A program made the position numbers and the translations under genes. Positions 52,633 to 62,958 of a DNA stretch of 64,000 bases are shown here, piece after piece; positions within the stretch are counted from its first letter, which is position 1; the number at the start of each line of letters is the position of its first letter. Source of the stretch: an uncultured Clostridia bacterium (GTDB lineage: Bacteria; Bacillota; Clostridia; UBA1381); NCBI GenBank assembly GCA_947624165.1, contig CANQJC010000007.1, positions 1 through 64,000 on the forward strand, in the 5' to 3' direction. The notes beneath the pieces are model-generated. The model was not told the origin of the DNA and ran no database searches. It was given only the letters and a program-made list of their open reading frames with translations.

Positions 52633-53397
52633 TTATCTCACAAAAAAGCTTATTGCGTCCGTTCCGAGATAAAAGCCCGAGCCGGCGGGTACGGGTGTTC
52701 TCTGTCCCTGTACGAGCCTTGTACCGTTTGTAAGGAACGTGCCGAAGCTCGAACCCATGTCGGTAACGTATACGCTGCTGCCGTCGAAGCTTACGGCACA
52801 GTGACGGCGGCTGAGATTCGGCGTGTTCGAATTGAATCTTATGTTACAGCTGTTATCTCTGCCGATTATGATATTTTCGCCGGAGCGTATCGGGAACGTA
52901 TTTCCCGCAAACTCGCCCCTTTCGCAATAGATATTCGCAACCGACTGCACGGGGATCGACTGTGCGGGAGGAGCGTACGCTTCACGCTGCACGTTAGGCT
53001 GTCCGTTTCCGCTCTTTCTGTTATACGCGTAAGCAAGAGCGTTCATGTTCTTTATGATAATATACATGGCGACGAAATAGCCCACAAAGAAAAACCACGA
53101 GCCGAGAATGAGCCATATGAGTACGGTCGTGCCGTCCTCCTGTATCTGGATATTATAACGCTGCGCGTTCGCTGCCTGACGGTGTCCGACCTTATAATAC
53201 GCATATAAAGAATAGAATCCGCAGGTCAGGATCGAAAACAATATGTACGTAGTAAGATCGGACGTTTCGTCGCCGTCACCGTAGCAGACGATATTCATAT
53301 CGTTCGCAAGCTTATAATAAAAATACCATGAATAAAAACCGCAGGTGATAATATTCATCAAAATCAGAAAACCCAAACTTCTTTTTTCTTCAACCAT
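52633..53397 (-). CDS. DUF4234-like membrane protein with C-terminal FHA domain
   Basis: ILMNIITCGFYSWYFYYKLANDMN repeats; FHA IIIGRDNSCNIRFNSNTPNLSRRHCAVSFDG. Confidence 0.88.
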   Translation of the reverse strand: MVEEKRSLGFLILMNIITCGFYSWYFYYKLANDMNIVCYGDGDETSDLTTYILFSILTCGFYSLYAYYKVGHRQAANAQRYNIQIQEDGTTVLIWLILGSWFFFVGYFVAMYIIIKNMNALAYAYNRKSGNGQPNVQREAYAPPAQSIPVQSVANIYCERGEFAGNTFPIRSGENIIIGRDNSCNIRFNSNTPNLSRRHCAVSFDGSSVYVTDMGSSFGTFLTNGTRLVQGQRTPVPAGSGFYLGTDAISFFVR

Positions 53398-53797
53398 TGA
53401 AAAGTCCCCTCACATTCGTTAATATTTTAAAAAGAAATCCGCTTTTTACGTCAAATACCACCACCGTGTCGCGCGGGTCCGCAAGGCGCGCGGCGTAAAG
53501 TACGAGAAACGCTCCGACAAAAACTGCCGTAACGATTTTAAAAAGGCGTTCTCCCGTTTTTTTCCTCAGCGCGTAAAAAACGCAGTACACGGGAGGCAAG
53601 AGAAAAAGCGGATGATAATAAAACGCTTTTTCGAGGTCGAACGACGCGAGACTTATGTATGCTCTCGTCATTCCGCAGCCGCCGCATGAAATTCCCGTAA
53701 GGAATTTTATCGGACAGCCTATTCCCGTGAAATGCAGCGCGGCAAGCAAAAACAACGCCGCGGCGGCGGGAACGATGATTTTTCTTCCTTTTTCCAT
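53390..53797 (-). CDS. DUF2752 family membrane protein
   Basis: GIGCPIKFLTGISCGGCGMTRAYISLASFDLEKAFYYHPLFLL. Confidence 0.88.
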   Translation of the reverse strand: MEKGRKIIVPAAAALFLLAALHFTGIGCPIKFLTGISCGGCGMTRAYISLASFDLEKAFYYHPLFLLPPVYCVFYALRKKTGERLFKIVTAVFVGAFLVLYAARLADPRDTVVVFDVKSGFLFKILTNVRGLFNG

Positions 53798-54000
53798 TTT
53801 TCCCTCGTCCAGTGAATATTTGACATACCTGATTTATTATAACAAATTTTTTTCATTTTGTCGACTGTTTTACAAAAAATTTTCCGTTTTGTGATAATTT
53901 TATTCCAAAAGAACCAAACAAACGCGCCGCACTTGATTTTTTACGTCCTCTGTGTTATGATAATTTATAATATTTACATAGCGACTGTTGAGGGAAAAAA

Positions 54001-54900
54001 ATGGATTATAACAAAATACGGAACACAAAATACATAAACGGAGGACGACCGTCCCCGCACGGTAACCGCCGAGGGAAAAATTCGGGCGTGGTTCTCGCGC
54101 TCGCGATAGGCGCGCTTATCCTCATTATGATCGCCGCGCTCGCGACAGCCGGCGCAGTCTATTGGTCAAAAGCGCGTAAAAAAGACGCGCCTGCGCCTTC
54201 TCCCGAGCCTACCACGTCATACGCGGCGCAGGAGAACGCGGAGGAAACGCCTGCTCCGACGCCGGAGCCGACGCCTACGCCCTCTCCCGAGCCGACGCTT
54301 TCGCGGCGCGGAACGGCGCAGCCCATTCCCGACGAGGTGAGAGCGGAAATGGCGGGAGTTTCCATGCCTGCGGACGCGTCGATAGGATACGACGACCTCG
54401 CTTATCTGACGATCCCGCACTATGATTTCAATTACAATGTGGTCGAGGGACACTTGATCATGAGCGCGTCCATCGCCGAGGAGGTCCTCGATATCTTTGC
54501 CGAGCTTTACGACATACGCTATCCTATCGAACGTATGGAGATAGTCGATAAATATAACGGCAGCGATTACGATTCCATCGACGCAAACAACACCTCGGCG
54601 TTTAATTACAGACTGTCGACCGACGGCTCCGGCAGACTTTCCAACCACGGACGCGGACTGGCTGTCGATATAAATCCCCAGATAAACCCGTATGTAGACG
54701 GCGACGGAACGGGTTCGCACCCGAACGCAAGAGAATATTGGTCGCGCGATACGGACACGTGGTCGAGCGAGATCGCAAAGGCGGCATACATAGGTCCCGA
54801 CACGCAGATATACGATATATTCGTCAACGAACACGGCTGGGATTGGGGCGGTTCGTGGAGCAGTTACAGAGATTATCAGCACTTCGAAAAAACAAACTAA
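54001..54900 (+). CDS. Membrane-anchored M15-family peptidase
   Basis: TM; Pro/Glu linker; LSNHGRGLAVDINPQINPYV; HGWDWGGSWSSYRDYQHFE. Confidence 0.85.
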   Translation: MDYNKIRNTKYINGGRPSPHGNRRGKNSGVVLALAIGALILIMIAALATAGAVYWSKARKKDAPAPSPEPTTSYAAQENAEETPAPTPEPTPTPSPEPTLSRRGTAQPIPDEVRAEMAGVSMPADASIGYDDLAYLTIPHYDFNYNVVEGHLIMSASIAEEVLDIFAELYDIRYPIERMEIVDKYNGSDYDSIDANNTSAFNYRLSTDGSGRLSNHGRGLAVDINPQINPYVDGDGTGSHPNAREYWSRDTDTWSSEIAKAAYIGPDTQIYDIFVNEHGWDWGGSWSSYRDYQHFEKTN

Positions 54901-54936
54901 AAAAATATACCCATGTTCCCATGGGTATATTTTTTT
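54900..54936. terminator. Bidirectional hairpin terminator between convergent genes
   Basis: aaatatacccatg ttc ccatgggtatattttt. Confidence 0.88.
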
Positions 54937-56456
54937 TATTTTAAATCTACCGTGATCGCTTTATCCTCATCGAGCACATAGCCGTTTACCGTGGTGATTT
55001 CGAGGGTGGTGAAATTCTTCTTTATCGCTTCCGCACTCTCGCTCTCACCCATTGGTATCCTGTTGCCGTTCTCGTCGTGCGCGTCGTAGGAGAACACAGC
55101 GGTGTAGGAATCGTCGTCGTGGTGCACCTCGGTATTGAGCAGGCAGCCGAATTTGCCGCCCGGTTCCGCGCTTTCGCCCCTGTCGTTTAACGGTTCGAAG
55201 TACGGACCGTACTTCACGTAGCCGTCGATATGATAGTCCACCTCAACGCGTCCGTCGTATACGCGCACGTCGGTTATCACCGTCTTGCCGTGCTCACTAT
55301 CGACCGTGAACGGGTACGTTACGTCAGCGAGCTTTACCGTCGTTTTCGTCACCATTTTGTCGCTCGGCGGCTCCTCGTAATGCGTCGGCACGATTTTAAG
55401 CTTTTTCGTGTCTGCGTCAGCCTTCAAGAACTCAAACGAGTTGAGAGACGAGCCGTCAGCCGCCATACTTGCTCCCGCGTTCAGCATATCGAGGCACGTT
55501 CCGTTTTCGTCGAACAGGGCGAAATCGTCAACCGCGCGCAGCAGGTAATCGGATCTGTCCTCGTCAGGCTCGCCGCCCGCTTCAGTACGGACTATGATTT
55601 GATTTCCGAACGGTGAGAACACCGCTTTGTCAAGTATTATTCCGCTCTCAAGCGTAACGCCTATGTCGCGCGACGCGGTTTCGACCTCCGCTGCCGACTT
55701 GTCGACGTCGGCGCACACATACCAAACGCTCGCCTTCTGCTCGTCGGTGATTTCCGACGCTATGTCCTTCCAAATGAGGTTAAACGGCGAATCGTCGGGC
55801 AACGCGGTTTTAAATGAGGAATTTGTTTCACCGAAAAGCTCCACCTTGAAATTATCGGGTATTCCCTCGGTCGATACATTGTATTTCCTCATAGCCTTAT
55901 ACGTATGCTCGTCGGCGAAATAGCCGTCGGAGCTGTTATTGTTGCCGAAGCCCGCGACCTTTCCATTTATCACGCACTCCGTCCACAACAGCTTATCCCA
56001 GACCTCGTTAGAGTATTGATCATCTCCCTCGTAAAACGGCGTGTCGGACGTTATCGTGTAAAATACGTGAACGAAGTTGTCGTCCGCAGCCACGTTGTCA
56101 AGCGTAAGCGTTATGCCGTCCTTTGTCATGCTCGCGCCTATCTCCTCGTTGAATTTTGCAAGCTCCTCAAGGCTCGTAAGCCGGTTGGACTGCTCGTTTC
56201 GGAAATACGCCATAATACTCGATATTGCTTCCTGTCCCGCGGGCGACGCGGCGAACGCCGTCGTTATTCCTATCACCGCCACGCACGCTGCCGCCGCGGC
56301 TGTTTTAATTACCCTATACTTCATGTAATGCTTCCTTTCCGAAGGCGCGGCGTTTATTTTTGACACTACCCTTTTCTTTACGCCGTCCGTATTTATTTTT
56401 ATATCATACGACGGCAGACCCGTCTCCTCCGCGAGCCTTTTCAGTCTCCTGTTCAT
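54936..56456 (-). CDS. DUF4179-like membrane protein (probable anti-sigma/ECF partner)
   Basis: TM after N-terminal cytosolic region; FAASPAGQEAISSIMAYFRNE; downstream of ECF gene; likely start MNRRLKRL at 56456. Confidence 0.75.
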   Translation of the reverse strand: MNRRLKRLAEETGLPSYDIKINTDGVKKRVVSKINAAPSERKHYMKYRVIKTAAAAACVAVIGITTAFAASPAGQEAISSIMAYFRNEQSNRLTSLEELAKFNEEIGASMTKDGITLTLDNVAADDNFVHVFYTITSDTPFYEGDDQYSNEVWDKLLWTECVINGKVAGFGNNNSSDGYFADEHTYKAMRKYNVSTEGIPDNFKVELFGETNSSFKTALPDDSPFNLIWKDIASEITDEQKASVWYVCADVDKSAAEVETASRDIGVTLESGIILDKAVFSPFGNQIIVRTEAGGEPDEDRSDYLLRAVDDFALFDENGTCLDMLNAGASMAADGSSLNSFEFLKADADTKKLKIVPTHYEEPPSDKMVTKTTVKLADVTYPFTVDSEHGKTVITDVRVYDGRVEVDYHIDGYVKYGPYFEPLNDRGESAEPGGKFGCLLNTEVHHDDDSYTAVFSYDAHDENGNRIPMGESESAEAIKKNFTTLEITTVNGYVLDEDKAITVDLK

Positions 56457-57000
56457 CGCCGTACCCCCTTTCAACCAGTATTTCTTTTATCTTTTTCCGT
56501 CCTCTTGAAAGTCTCGTCTTGACATTCGCCGTATGCAGTCCCGTCGCTGCGGCGATTTTCGATATTTTTTCGTCATAATAGTAATATCTGATGAATATTT
56601 CGCTGTCGGGTTCGCCAAGACTTTTTATTATGTCGATAATGACCGCGCGTTCCTCGCGTTTTTCTACGTCCTCCGATATGTCGCCGCAGGTACCTACGTC
56701 CGCGTCGTCTATCGGGTCGTGGATAACGGTACGGCGAAGCTTATTCTTCGCCGCGTTGCGCGCCGTCGCCGCCAGGTACGCGCGCAGAGTACCCTTATTT
56801 GCGTCGAGCGCGCCGGCGTGCCGCCATAGCGATAAAAACACATCGGAGACGACCTCCTCCGCGTCCTCCCGGCTCATCGCGGTACCTATCACATTATATA
56901 CGATGACCGACACATACGGCGTATAAAGCTCGATCAATTTTTCAAGCGCGCCGTAGCTGTGAGCGCGAAGCCTTGCAATAAGCTTTTTTTCCTCCGTCAA
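56404..57000 (-). CDS. RNA polymerase sigma factor, ECF/sigma-70 family
   Basis: MSREDAEEVVSDVFLSLWRHAGALDANKGTLRAYLAATARNAAKNKLRR; region 4. Confidence 0.93.
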   Translation of the reverse strand: MTEEKKLIARLRAHSYGALEKLIELYTPYVSVIVYNVIGTAMSREDAEEVVSDVFLSLWRHAGALDANKGTLRAYLAATARNAAKNKLRRTVIHDPIDDADVGTCGDISEDVEKREERAVIIDIIKSLGEPDSEIFIRYYYYDEKISKIAAATGLHTANVKTRLSRGRKKIKEILVERGYGDEQETEKARGGDGSAVV

Positions 57001-57087
57001 GCCGTCTGACCTCCCAAATCAAGAACTATAACAACGTCGTTACAATATTATATACACTTAAAACCGACGTTTGGTTTCAAGAGCAAA

Positions 57088-57121
57088 AATAAACCGCTCC
57101 GAAAAGGGGCGGTTTATTTTT
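57088..57121 (-). terminator. Hairpin terminator after ADH gene
   Basis: aaataaaccgctcc gaaa aggggcggtttattt. Confidence 0.75.
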
Positions 57122-58218
57122 TAAAGAAGTGATTTTTTATAAATTTCAAGTATTTCGTCTCTCTCGGGACAATGGAAACTGTTTTTTGTGCCGCCCGCCT
57201 GCGACGCGATGTCCGCGTACATATCAAGCTCCTCCACGGCAAAGCTTTCCTTTTCGCCGAGTATGGACGAGAGAACGTTTTTAAACTCCTCCGTTTCGCT
57301 CATACCCATACATGACAGTATATCTTTTATTCTGTCGGGCGCGAATTTTTCCGTGTACTCCGTAAATTCGCCAAGAAGCAGTCCGTTCGCTCTGCCGTGA
57401 TCGATATTTTTAAAATAAGTGAGAGAATATCCCATGGCGTGTACCGCCGTCGTCTTTGTCTGGGAAATAACCGTACCGCCAAGCATGGACGCGTAAAGAA
57501 GCTTCGCTCGATCGCCGTCGTCAAGGCCGCCGTGCGCAAGCTTCGGGAACAGTCCCGAAATAATACGTATCGCTTCGCGCGCTATAACGTCAGCCATAAC
57601 GTTTGAGCGCGCGGACATCATTCCCTCCACAGAATGTGACAGCGAATCTATCGCCGTATTGACGGTCGTCTTTTCGCTCAGCGAACGCAGATATTTCGGG
57701 TCGAGCAAGGCATACGACGGAAACAGACACGGCGCGCTTATGCTCGTTTTGGTCTGCTTCTCGTGGTTTGTGAGTACCGAATACGGCGTGACCTCAGAAC
57801 CTGTTCCGGCGGTGGTCGGTATATGTATCATCGGCAGCGCGGTGGTGCCGGTACGTCCCGCAAGCAGATCCTTCTTTTCTATATCGTTCACGGCGAGAAG
57901 CGCGATCGCCTTCGCCGCGTCCATCGGCGAACCGCCGCCTATCGCCACGATGAAATCCGCTTCCTCCTCCATCGCCGCTTCCGCGCCTTCATACGCACAT
58001 TCCACCGTGGGATTTGTCATTACCTTATCAAACACGGCATATGACGCGCCGTTCCTGCCAAGTACCTCGACTACGTCGGCAAGCGCGCCGTTTTCCTTCG
58101 CGCTCGACTTCCCCGTAACGATGAGTGCCTTTCTTCCGACAGCGAACGCCGCTTTATTTCTTTTTACACATTCCTCGTCCATGATCACCCGCGTGGGCAT
58201 ATAAAATCCAAGTCCCAT
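57121..58218 (-). CDS. Iron-containing alcohol dehydrogenase
   Basis: FIVAIGGGSPMDAAKAIA; IPTTAGTGSEVTPYSVLT; VHAMGYSLTYFKNIDHGRANGL. Confidence 0.93.
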   Translation of the reverse strand: MGLGFYMPTRVIMDEECVKRNKAAFAVGRKALIVTGKSSAKENGALADVVEVLGRNGASYAVFDKVMTNPTVECAYEGAEAAMEEEADFIVAIGGGSPMDAAKAIALLAVNDIEKKDLLAGRTGTTALPMIHIPTTAGTGSEVTPYSVLTNHEKQTKTSISAPCLFPSYALLDPKYLRSLSEKTTVNTAIDSLSHSVEGMMSARSNVMADVIAREAIRIISGLFPKLAHGGLDDGDRAKLLYASMLGGTVISQTKTTAVHAMGYSLTYFKNIDHGRANGLLLGEFTEYTEKFAPDRIKDILSCMGMSETEEFKNVLSSILGEKESFAVEELDMYADIASQAGGTKNSFHCPERDEILEIYKKSLL

Positions 58219-58296
58219 AAAATCACGCCTTTCCGCAAAATCTATATACAGTATACCACCGACGGATAAATTTTACAATACTTCGCCGTTCAAAAA

Positions 58297-58326
58297 TAAA
58301 AAGCCGCGCGGTGCGGCGCGGCTGTG
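58297..58326 (-). terminator. Probable hairpin terminator after hisS
   Basis: aaaagccgcgc ggtgc ggcgcggct. Confidence 0.55.
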
Positions 58327-58332
58327 AATATG

Positions 58333-59562
58333 TTATTTTTTCAGTTCGCGTATCTCGTTTTCCTCGCCGAGGAAGCAAAAGCCGAAATAACCCTTTGACT
58401 GTATTTTATCGAGGAATTTCGAGAGCTTTTTCGGTTTCTCGTAAATTACCGTATCATATTCCTCCCGAAGCTTCTCAGCCGCGCGCAGAGCGTCTGCGAC
58501 GTCGTCCGCGTCGTAGAAAAGCGCGATTTTTTTCTTTAAGTCGGGAAGCGTGCGTCCCGCTTCCGAAAGCATTGTGAATATACGTTCAAAGCCTATCGAA
58601 AAGCCTACCGCCGGTATATCCTCGCCGATAAATTTACCGATAAGATTATCGTAGCGGCCGCCGCCCGCGATCGAGCCTTTGAAGCTGTCACTTACGATCT
58701 CAAAGACCGTGCCGGTGTAATAGCCCTGACCTCTCACGAGCGAAATGTCAAATTCAATTTTGTATTTGCCGTCCGAGAGCGCGTTTACCGCGTCCGTTAT
58801 CTTCGCGACGTTGGAGACCGCGACGCTGCTCATTTCCTTTACGTTTTCAAGCGTCATCGGTTTACGGATTATATCCGAAAAATTATTTATCGCGTCCGAA
58901 TCGAAGCCTTTTTCAAAAAGCTCCGCGCACACTCCGTCCGCGCCGATTTTATCGAACTTGTCAAAGGATATGCAAACGCTGTCCAGTTCCGACGGCTTAA
59001 AGCCCGCGTTTGAAAGCACGTCTCTCAATATCCGTCTGTCGTTTATTTTTATTTTGAAATCCTTTATGCCTATCGCGTCAAGTGCCTTTGCGGTGGTATG
59101 AATAAGCTCCACCTCGGCGGTAAACGACGGCGAACCGATGATATCTATATCGCACTGGACAAATTCCCGAAGTCTGCCCTTCTGCGGACGTTCCGCGCGG
59201 TACACTCTGTCTATCTGTATGCACTTCGCCGGCAGCGGCAGCGATTCTCTGTTGTTCGCAAAATAACGCGACAGCGGCAGCGTCAAATCGTAACGCAGAC
59301 CCATATCGCACAGCTTGTCCGTATCGCCGGAGGAGAGAGCCTTTTGCAGCTTGTCGCCGCGCTTTAGGATTTTGAATATAAGATTCAGATTTTCTCCCCC
59401 GTCGCTTTTGTCAAGATTTTCCGCGTCTTCGACGGCGGGCGTCATAATACGCTCAAAGCCCGCGTCGATATACGTGCCGAGAATTTTATTCTGAAGATAA
59501 TCTCTCAGCCGCACCTCGTCGGGCAGGTAATCGTTCGTACCCTTTACCGTTGTGATCTTCAT
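58333..59562 (-). CDS. hisS: Histidyl-tRNA synthetase
   Basis: TVKGTNDYLPDEVRLRDYLQNKI; LRYDLTLPLSRYFA; GGGRYDNLIGKF; start overlaps murG stop. Confidence 0.9.
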   Translation of the reverse strand: MKITTVKGTNDYLPDEVRLRDYLQNKILGTYIDAGFERIMTPAVEDAENLDKSDGGENLNLIFKILKRGDKLQKALSSGDTDKLCDMGLRYDLTLPLSRYFANNRESLPLPAKCIQIDRVYRAERPQKGRLREFVQCDIDIIGSPSFTAEVELIHTTAKALDAIGIKDFKIKINDRRILRDVLSNAGFKPSELDSVCISFDKFDKIGADGVCAELFEKGFDSDAINNFSDIIRKPMTLENVKEMSSVAVSNVAKITDAVNALSDGKYKIEFDISLVRGQGYYTGTVFEIVSDSFKGSIAGGGRYDNLIGKFIGEDIPAVGFSIGFERIFTMLSEAGRTLPDLKKKIALFYDADDVADALRAAEKLREEYDTVIYEKPKKLSKFLDKIQSKGYFGFCFLGEENEIRELKK

Positions 59563-60671
59563 TTATTTTCTCCTTTTTCAGACATTTTTATCATAAGGTC
59601 GTAAAGCTTCGGGAGAGCGTCCGTCTTTGCAAGACGCTTGAGATTTTCGGACATGGCCCTTCCGCGTTCAACGTCGCCTGTGACCGCCGTTATTTTTTCG
59701 TACAACACGTCTGCGTTAAGCTCGTCTTCCGTTATGACCTCCGCTGCGTGCGCGCGTTCAAATTCACGCGCGTTCTGTTCCTGATGATTTCTTACCACGT
59801 TGGGCGACGGGATCAAAATCGACGGTTTCCCGAGCGCGGCGATCTCGCTTACCGTTATCGCGCCCGCGCGCGATACGACGAGATCCGCCGCCGCCATACA
59901 CTCCGCCATATTGTCGATATACGGAACGACCTTTACGTTTTTACCCAAATCTATATTCCTTTCGCGTATCGCGTTCATTACCTTGTCGTAATTTCTGTCG
60001 CCCGTTCCGAACAAAAGCTCTATCTTGCCATCCTCCACTATCCTCGGAAGCATATCCGTTACGGTGTCGTTTATCCTGTCCGCGCCGAGACTGCCGCCGA
60101 AGATAAGCGCGAACGGTTTTTTTATTCCGAGCTTTTCGCGCGAAGCGGCGTGATCCGCGCAAAGAATTTCCGCGCGCACGGGATTGCCCGTAACGACGCA
60201 CTTTTCCTTATGCTTAATATGATTTATCGTTTCCTCGAAGCTCAGAGCGAGATACGTCACGTAACGCTGCGCTCCGTTCACCGTAAGACCGGGATATACG
60301 TTCTGTTCGTGAATAAGCGACTTCACGCCCGCCTTTTTCGCCGCCATGGCGACGGGTCCGCTCACGTAACCGCCGGTGCATACAACGCAGTCGGGCTTAA
60401 ATTCCTTTATTATCCTCACACAGTCGCGCCGAGCCTTCAGAAGCTTTGCCGCGACGGAAAAGTTTTTCAGAAGATGTTTTCTGTCAAAGCCCTCTATATC
60501 AATAAATTCAAGCTTATATCCGGCTTTGGGGACAAGCTTTTTTTCCATACCGCTTTCCGTTCCGATAAACAGAGCTTCGAAATTATCGTCCCGCGAAGCG
60601 GCGTAATCCGCTATTGATATCGCGGGATTTATATGTCCTCCTGTTCCCCCTCCGGCAAATATAACTCGCAT
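59559..60671 (-). CDS. murG: UDP-N-acetylglucosamine--undecaprenyl-PP-MurNAc-pentapeptide GlcNAc transferase
   Basis: VIFAGGGTGGHINPAISIAD; CTGGYVSGPVAMAAKKAGVKSLIHEQN; RAGAITVSEIAALGKPSILIPSPNVV. Confidence 0.97.
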   Translation of the reverse strand: MRVIFAGGGTGGHINPAISIADYAASRDDNFEALFIGTESGMEKKLVPKAGYKLEFIDIEGFDRKHLLKNFSVAAKLLKARRDCVRIIKEFKPDCVVCTGGYVSGPVAMAAKKAGVKSLIHEQNVYPGLTVNGAQRYVTYLALSFEETINHIKHKEKCVVTGNPVRAEILCADHAASREKLGIKKPFALIFGGSLGADRINDTVTDMLPRIVEDGKIELLFGTGDRNYDKVMNAIRERNIDLGKNVKVVPYIDNMAECMAAADLVVSRAGAITVSEIAALGKPSILIPSPNVVRNHQEQNAREFERAHAAEVITEDELNADVLYEKITAVTGDVERGRAMSENLKRLAKTDALPKLYDLMIKMSEKGENK

Positions 60672-60702
60672 ATTATCAATCCACCTTTTTTCATTTTTCG
60701 GT

Positions 60703-61884
60703 TTATCCTCTGACGGAATATCTCGAAATATTCAGAAGCACTCCCATTTCCATGAGAAGCGTTATGATCGCCGTACCGCCGTAGCTGAAAAACGGGAGCG
60801 ATACGCCGGTATTCGGTACGCTTGAGGTCGCGACCGCTATATTAAGTATCGTTTGTATTGCCAAATGCGCCGCTATTCCTATCGCGACAAGAGAGCTGTA
60901 TGTATCGGGCGCGGTCATCGCTATTCTGACAGCGCGTACTATAAGCGCGGCAAAGAGCAGTATGACCACCGCCGCTCCGACAAGTCCGAGTTCCTCGCAT
61001 ACGATAGTGAATATGAAATCGTTATACGGTTCCGGCAGATAGTATTTTTGCACGCTGCGTCCAAGTCCCAGCCCAAATATACCGCCCGAACCTATCGCGT
61101 AAAGTCCCTGCGCCACCTGATAGCTTTCGTCGCGTATATCCTTGAACGGGTCGAGGAAGCTCGTGACTCTCGCCCAGCGCACGTCGCTCATGAAATATAC
61201 CGCTATAATTGCAAGCGGCAGCAAAACGAGCGCGCCAATGATGACCGGCTTTACGGGCGTTCCTCCCGCAATCATAACGCTTACGCCTATACCGGCTATA
61301 ACTATCGCGCCGCTCAGATGCGTTTCGAGAAGCATAAGCCCCAGAACGACGAGCATAACGCCGATATACGGTAAATTACCGCCGAATTTTTTCAAATCGT
61401 ATTTGCCGCTGTCTATCATACGCGCAAAATACATTGCTATTACGGGTTTCATAAATTCCGACGGCTGAAGCTCGATGATAGGAGTGTTGAGCCAGCGTCT
61501 TGAACCGTTATGCGACGCTCCGATACCCGGGATAAGTACGCACACGAGCAGTATGACGCACACGAACATCAGCTTCGGCGCGAATTTTTTATAGAAATTG
61601 TAATTTATTCTTGATATAAACCACATCAAAACGAGACCGATCACGGCGCAGGCAAGCTGCTTCAAAAAGAAATAATATGAATTGCCGTATATTCTGTTCG
61701 CGCTCGGCGCGCTTGCCGACAAAAGCATTACAAGTCCCGCGGCAAGCAGCAGCACTACTATAAAAAGAAACGTATAGTCGATATACATGGGGCGGATCAT
61801 TCTTACGCTCTCTCCCATGATCTTGCGCGGCGCGGCACTTTTATTCTGTTTTGCTCCTCTGTTTTGATAAGCCGTTGAAGCCAT
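60703..61884 (-). CDS. ftsW: FtsW/SpoVE-type SEDS glycosyltransferase
   Basis: GSRRWLNTPIIELQPSEFMKPVIAMYFA; SYQVAQGLYAIGSGGIFGLGLGRSVQK; GVSLPFFSYGGTA. Confidence 0.93.
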   Translation of the reverse strand: MASTAYQNRGAKQNKSAAPRKIMGESVRMIRPMYIDYTFLFIVVLLLAAGLVMLLSASAPSANRIYGNSYYFFLKQLACAVIGLVLMWFISRINYNFYKKFAPKLMFVCVILLVCVLIPGIGASHNGSRRWLNTPIIELQPSEFMKPVIAMYFARMIDSGKYDLKKFGGNLPYIGVMLVVLGLMLLETHLSGAIVIAGIGVSVMIAGGTPVKPVIIGALVLLPLAIIAVYFMSDVRWARVTSFLDPFKDIRDESYQVAQGLYAIGSGGIFGLGLGRSVQKYYLPEPYNDFIFTIVCEELGLVGAAVVILLFAALIVRAVRIAMTAPDTYSSLVAIGIAAHLAIQTILNIAVATSSVPNTGVSLPFFSYGGTAIITLLMEMGVLLNISRYSVRG

Positions 61885-61914
61885 AATGCAAATCTCCCTT
61901 TCAAACGGATCCGA

Positions 61915-62940
61915 TTACAGACCGAACCACGCCGCCGCGCTCAGCACAACGGTAACGAGCGTGAATACGGCGACTATTTTTTTCTCGCTCCAGCCGCACA
62001 TTTCAAAATGATGATGCAGCGGGCTCATCTTGAATATTCTCCTGCCCTCGCCGTATTTTTTCTTCGTATACTTAAAATATGCCGTCTGTAAAATTACCGA
62101 CAGCGTTTCGGCAAAGTACACGAAGCCGACGAGAATTAGTAAAATCGGTATTTTCAAATCTATCGCCATAAGCGCGACCGCGGCTCCCAAAAACAGCGAA
62201 CCCGTATCGCCCATGAATACCTTCGCGGGGTACTTGTTGTAGCAAAGGAAGCCCAAAAGCGCGCCGAAAACCGACATCGAGAAAACCGTCACGCCGTACT
62301 CCGAAAACGCGATATACGACGCGAACGCGAAGAAGAGACTTACCGCCGCCGTTACGCTCGACGCAAGTCCGTCGAGACCGTCCGTGAGATTCACGGCGTT
62401 TACTACGCCGACCACGACGAACATAACAAACGGTATATACAGCCACAGCGGCATCGTCCATTCCATGTCCGTGAACGGTATCTTTACTGCGGTGTCGAGC
62501 GAATCCATAAGATAAAGGACTATAACGTAGACGGCGGCAAGCAATATCTGCATGATGAATTTCTGCGCCGCCGTAAGTCCGAGATTCCGCTTCTTTACGA
62601 CTTTTATATAATCGTCGATAAATCCTATCATTCCGAACGCGAGCGACACGAGAAAGAGCAGCACGCATCTGCCGAATGTAGTGTCAAAATTGGATTTTAC
62701 CGCCAAAATGACGCTCATCACGATTATCGACGCGGCGATACCCGATATGAACATTATGCCGCCCATCGTCGGCGTACCCGATTTTTTTTGGTGCCACTTC
62801 GGTCCCTCCTCGCGTATTTCCTGACCGAATTTCAGCTTTCTCAGCCACGGTATGTATACCGGTCCGATAACGAGCGTGACGACGAGCGCGACCGCGAACG
62901 CGAGAAGCGACGACGTCAGCATTTCCTTTAAAATTTCCAT
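61915..62940 (-). CDS. mraY: Phospho-N-acetylmuramoyl-pentapeptide-transferase
   Basis: GPKWHQKKSGTPTMGGIMF; NLTDGLDGLASSV; VFMGDTGSLFLGA; MSPLHHHFEMCGWSE. Confidence 0.97.
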   Translation of the reverse strand: MEILKEMLTSSLLAFAVALVVTLVIGPVYIPWLRKLKFGQEIREEGPKWHQKKSGTPTMGGIMFISGIAASIIVMSVILAVKSNFDTTFGRCVLLFLVSLAFGMIGFIDDYIKVVKKRNLGLTAAQKFIMQILLAAVYVIVLYLMDSLDTAVKIPFTDMEWTMPLWLYIPFVMFVVVGVVNAVNLTDGLDGLASSVTAAVSLFFAFASYIAFSEYGVTVFSMSVFGALLGFLCYNKYPAKVFMGDTGSLFLGAAVALMAIDLKIPILLILVGFVYFAETLSVILQTAYFKYTKKKYGEGRRIFKMSPLHHHFEMCGWSEKKIVAVFTLVTVVLSAAAWFGL

Positions 62941-62958
62941 AACATGATCCTCTTTCTC

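Noticed and set aside
44312-53797. Type VI or type VII secretion locus (suggested by FHA/kinase/PP2C genes)
   Set aside because: No Tss, Hcp/VgrG, EssC-type ATPase or WXG100 genes in or next to the cluster.
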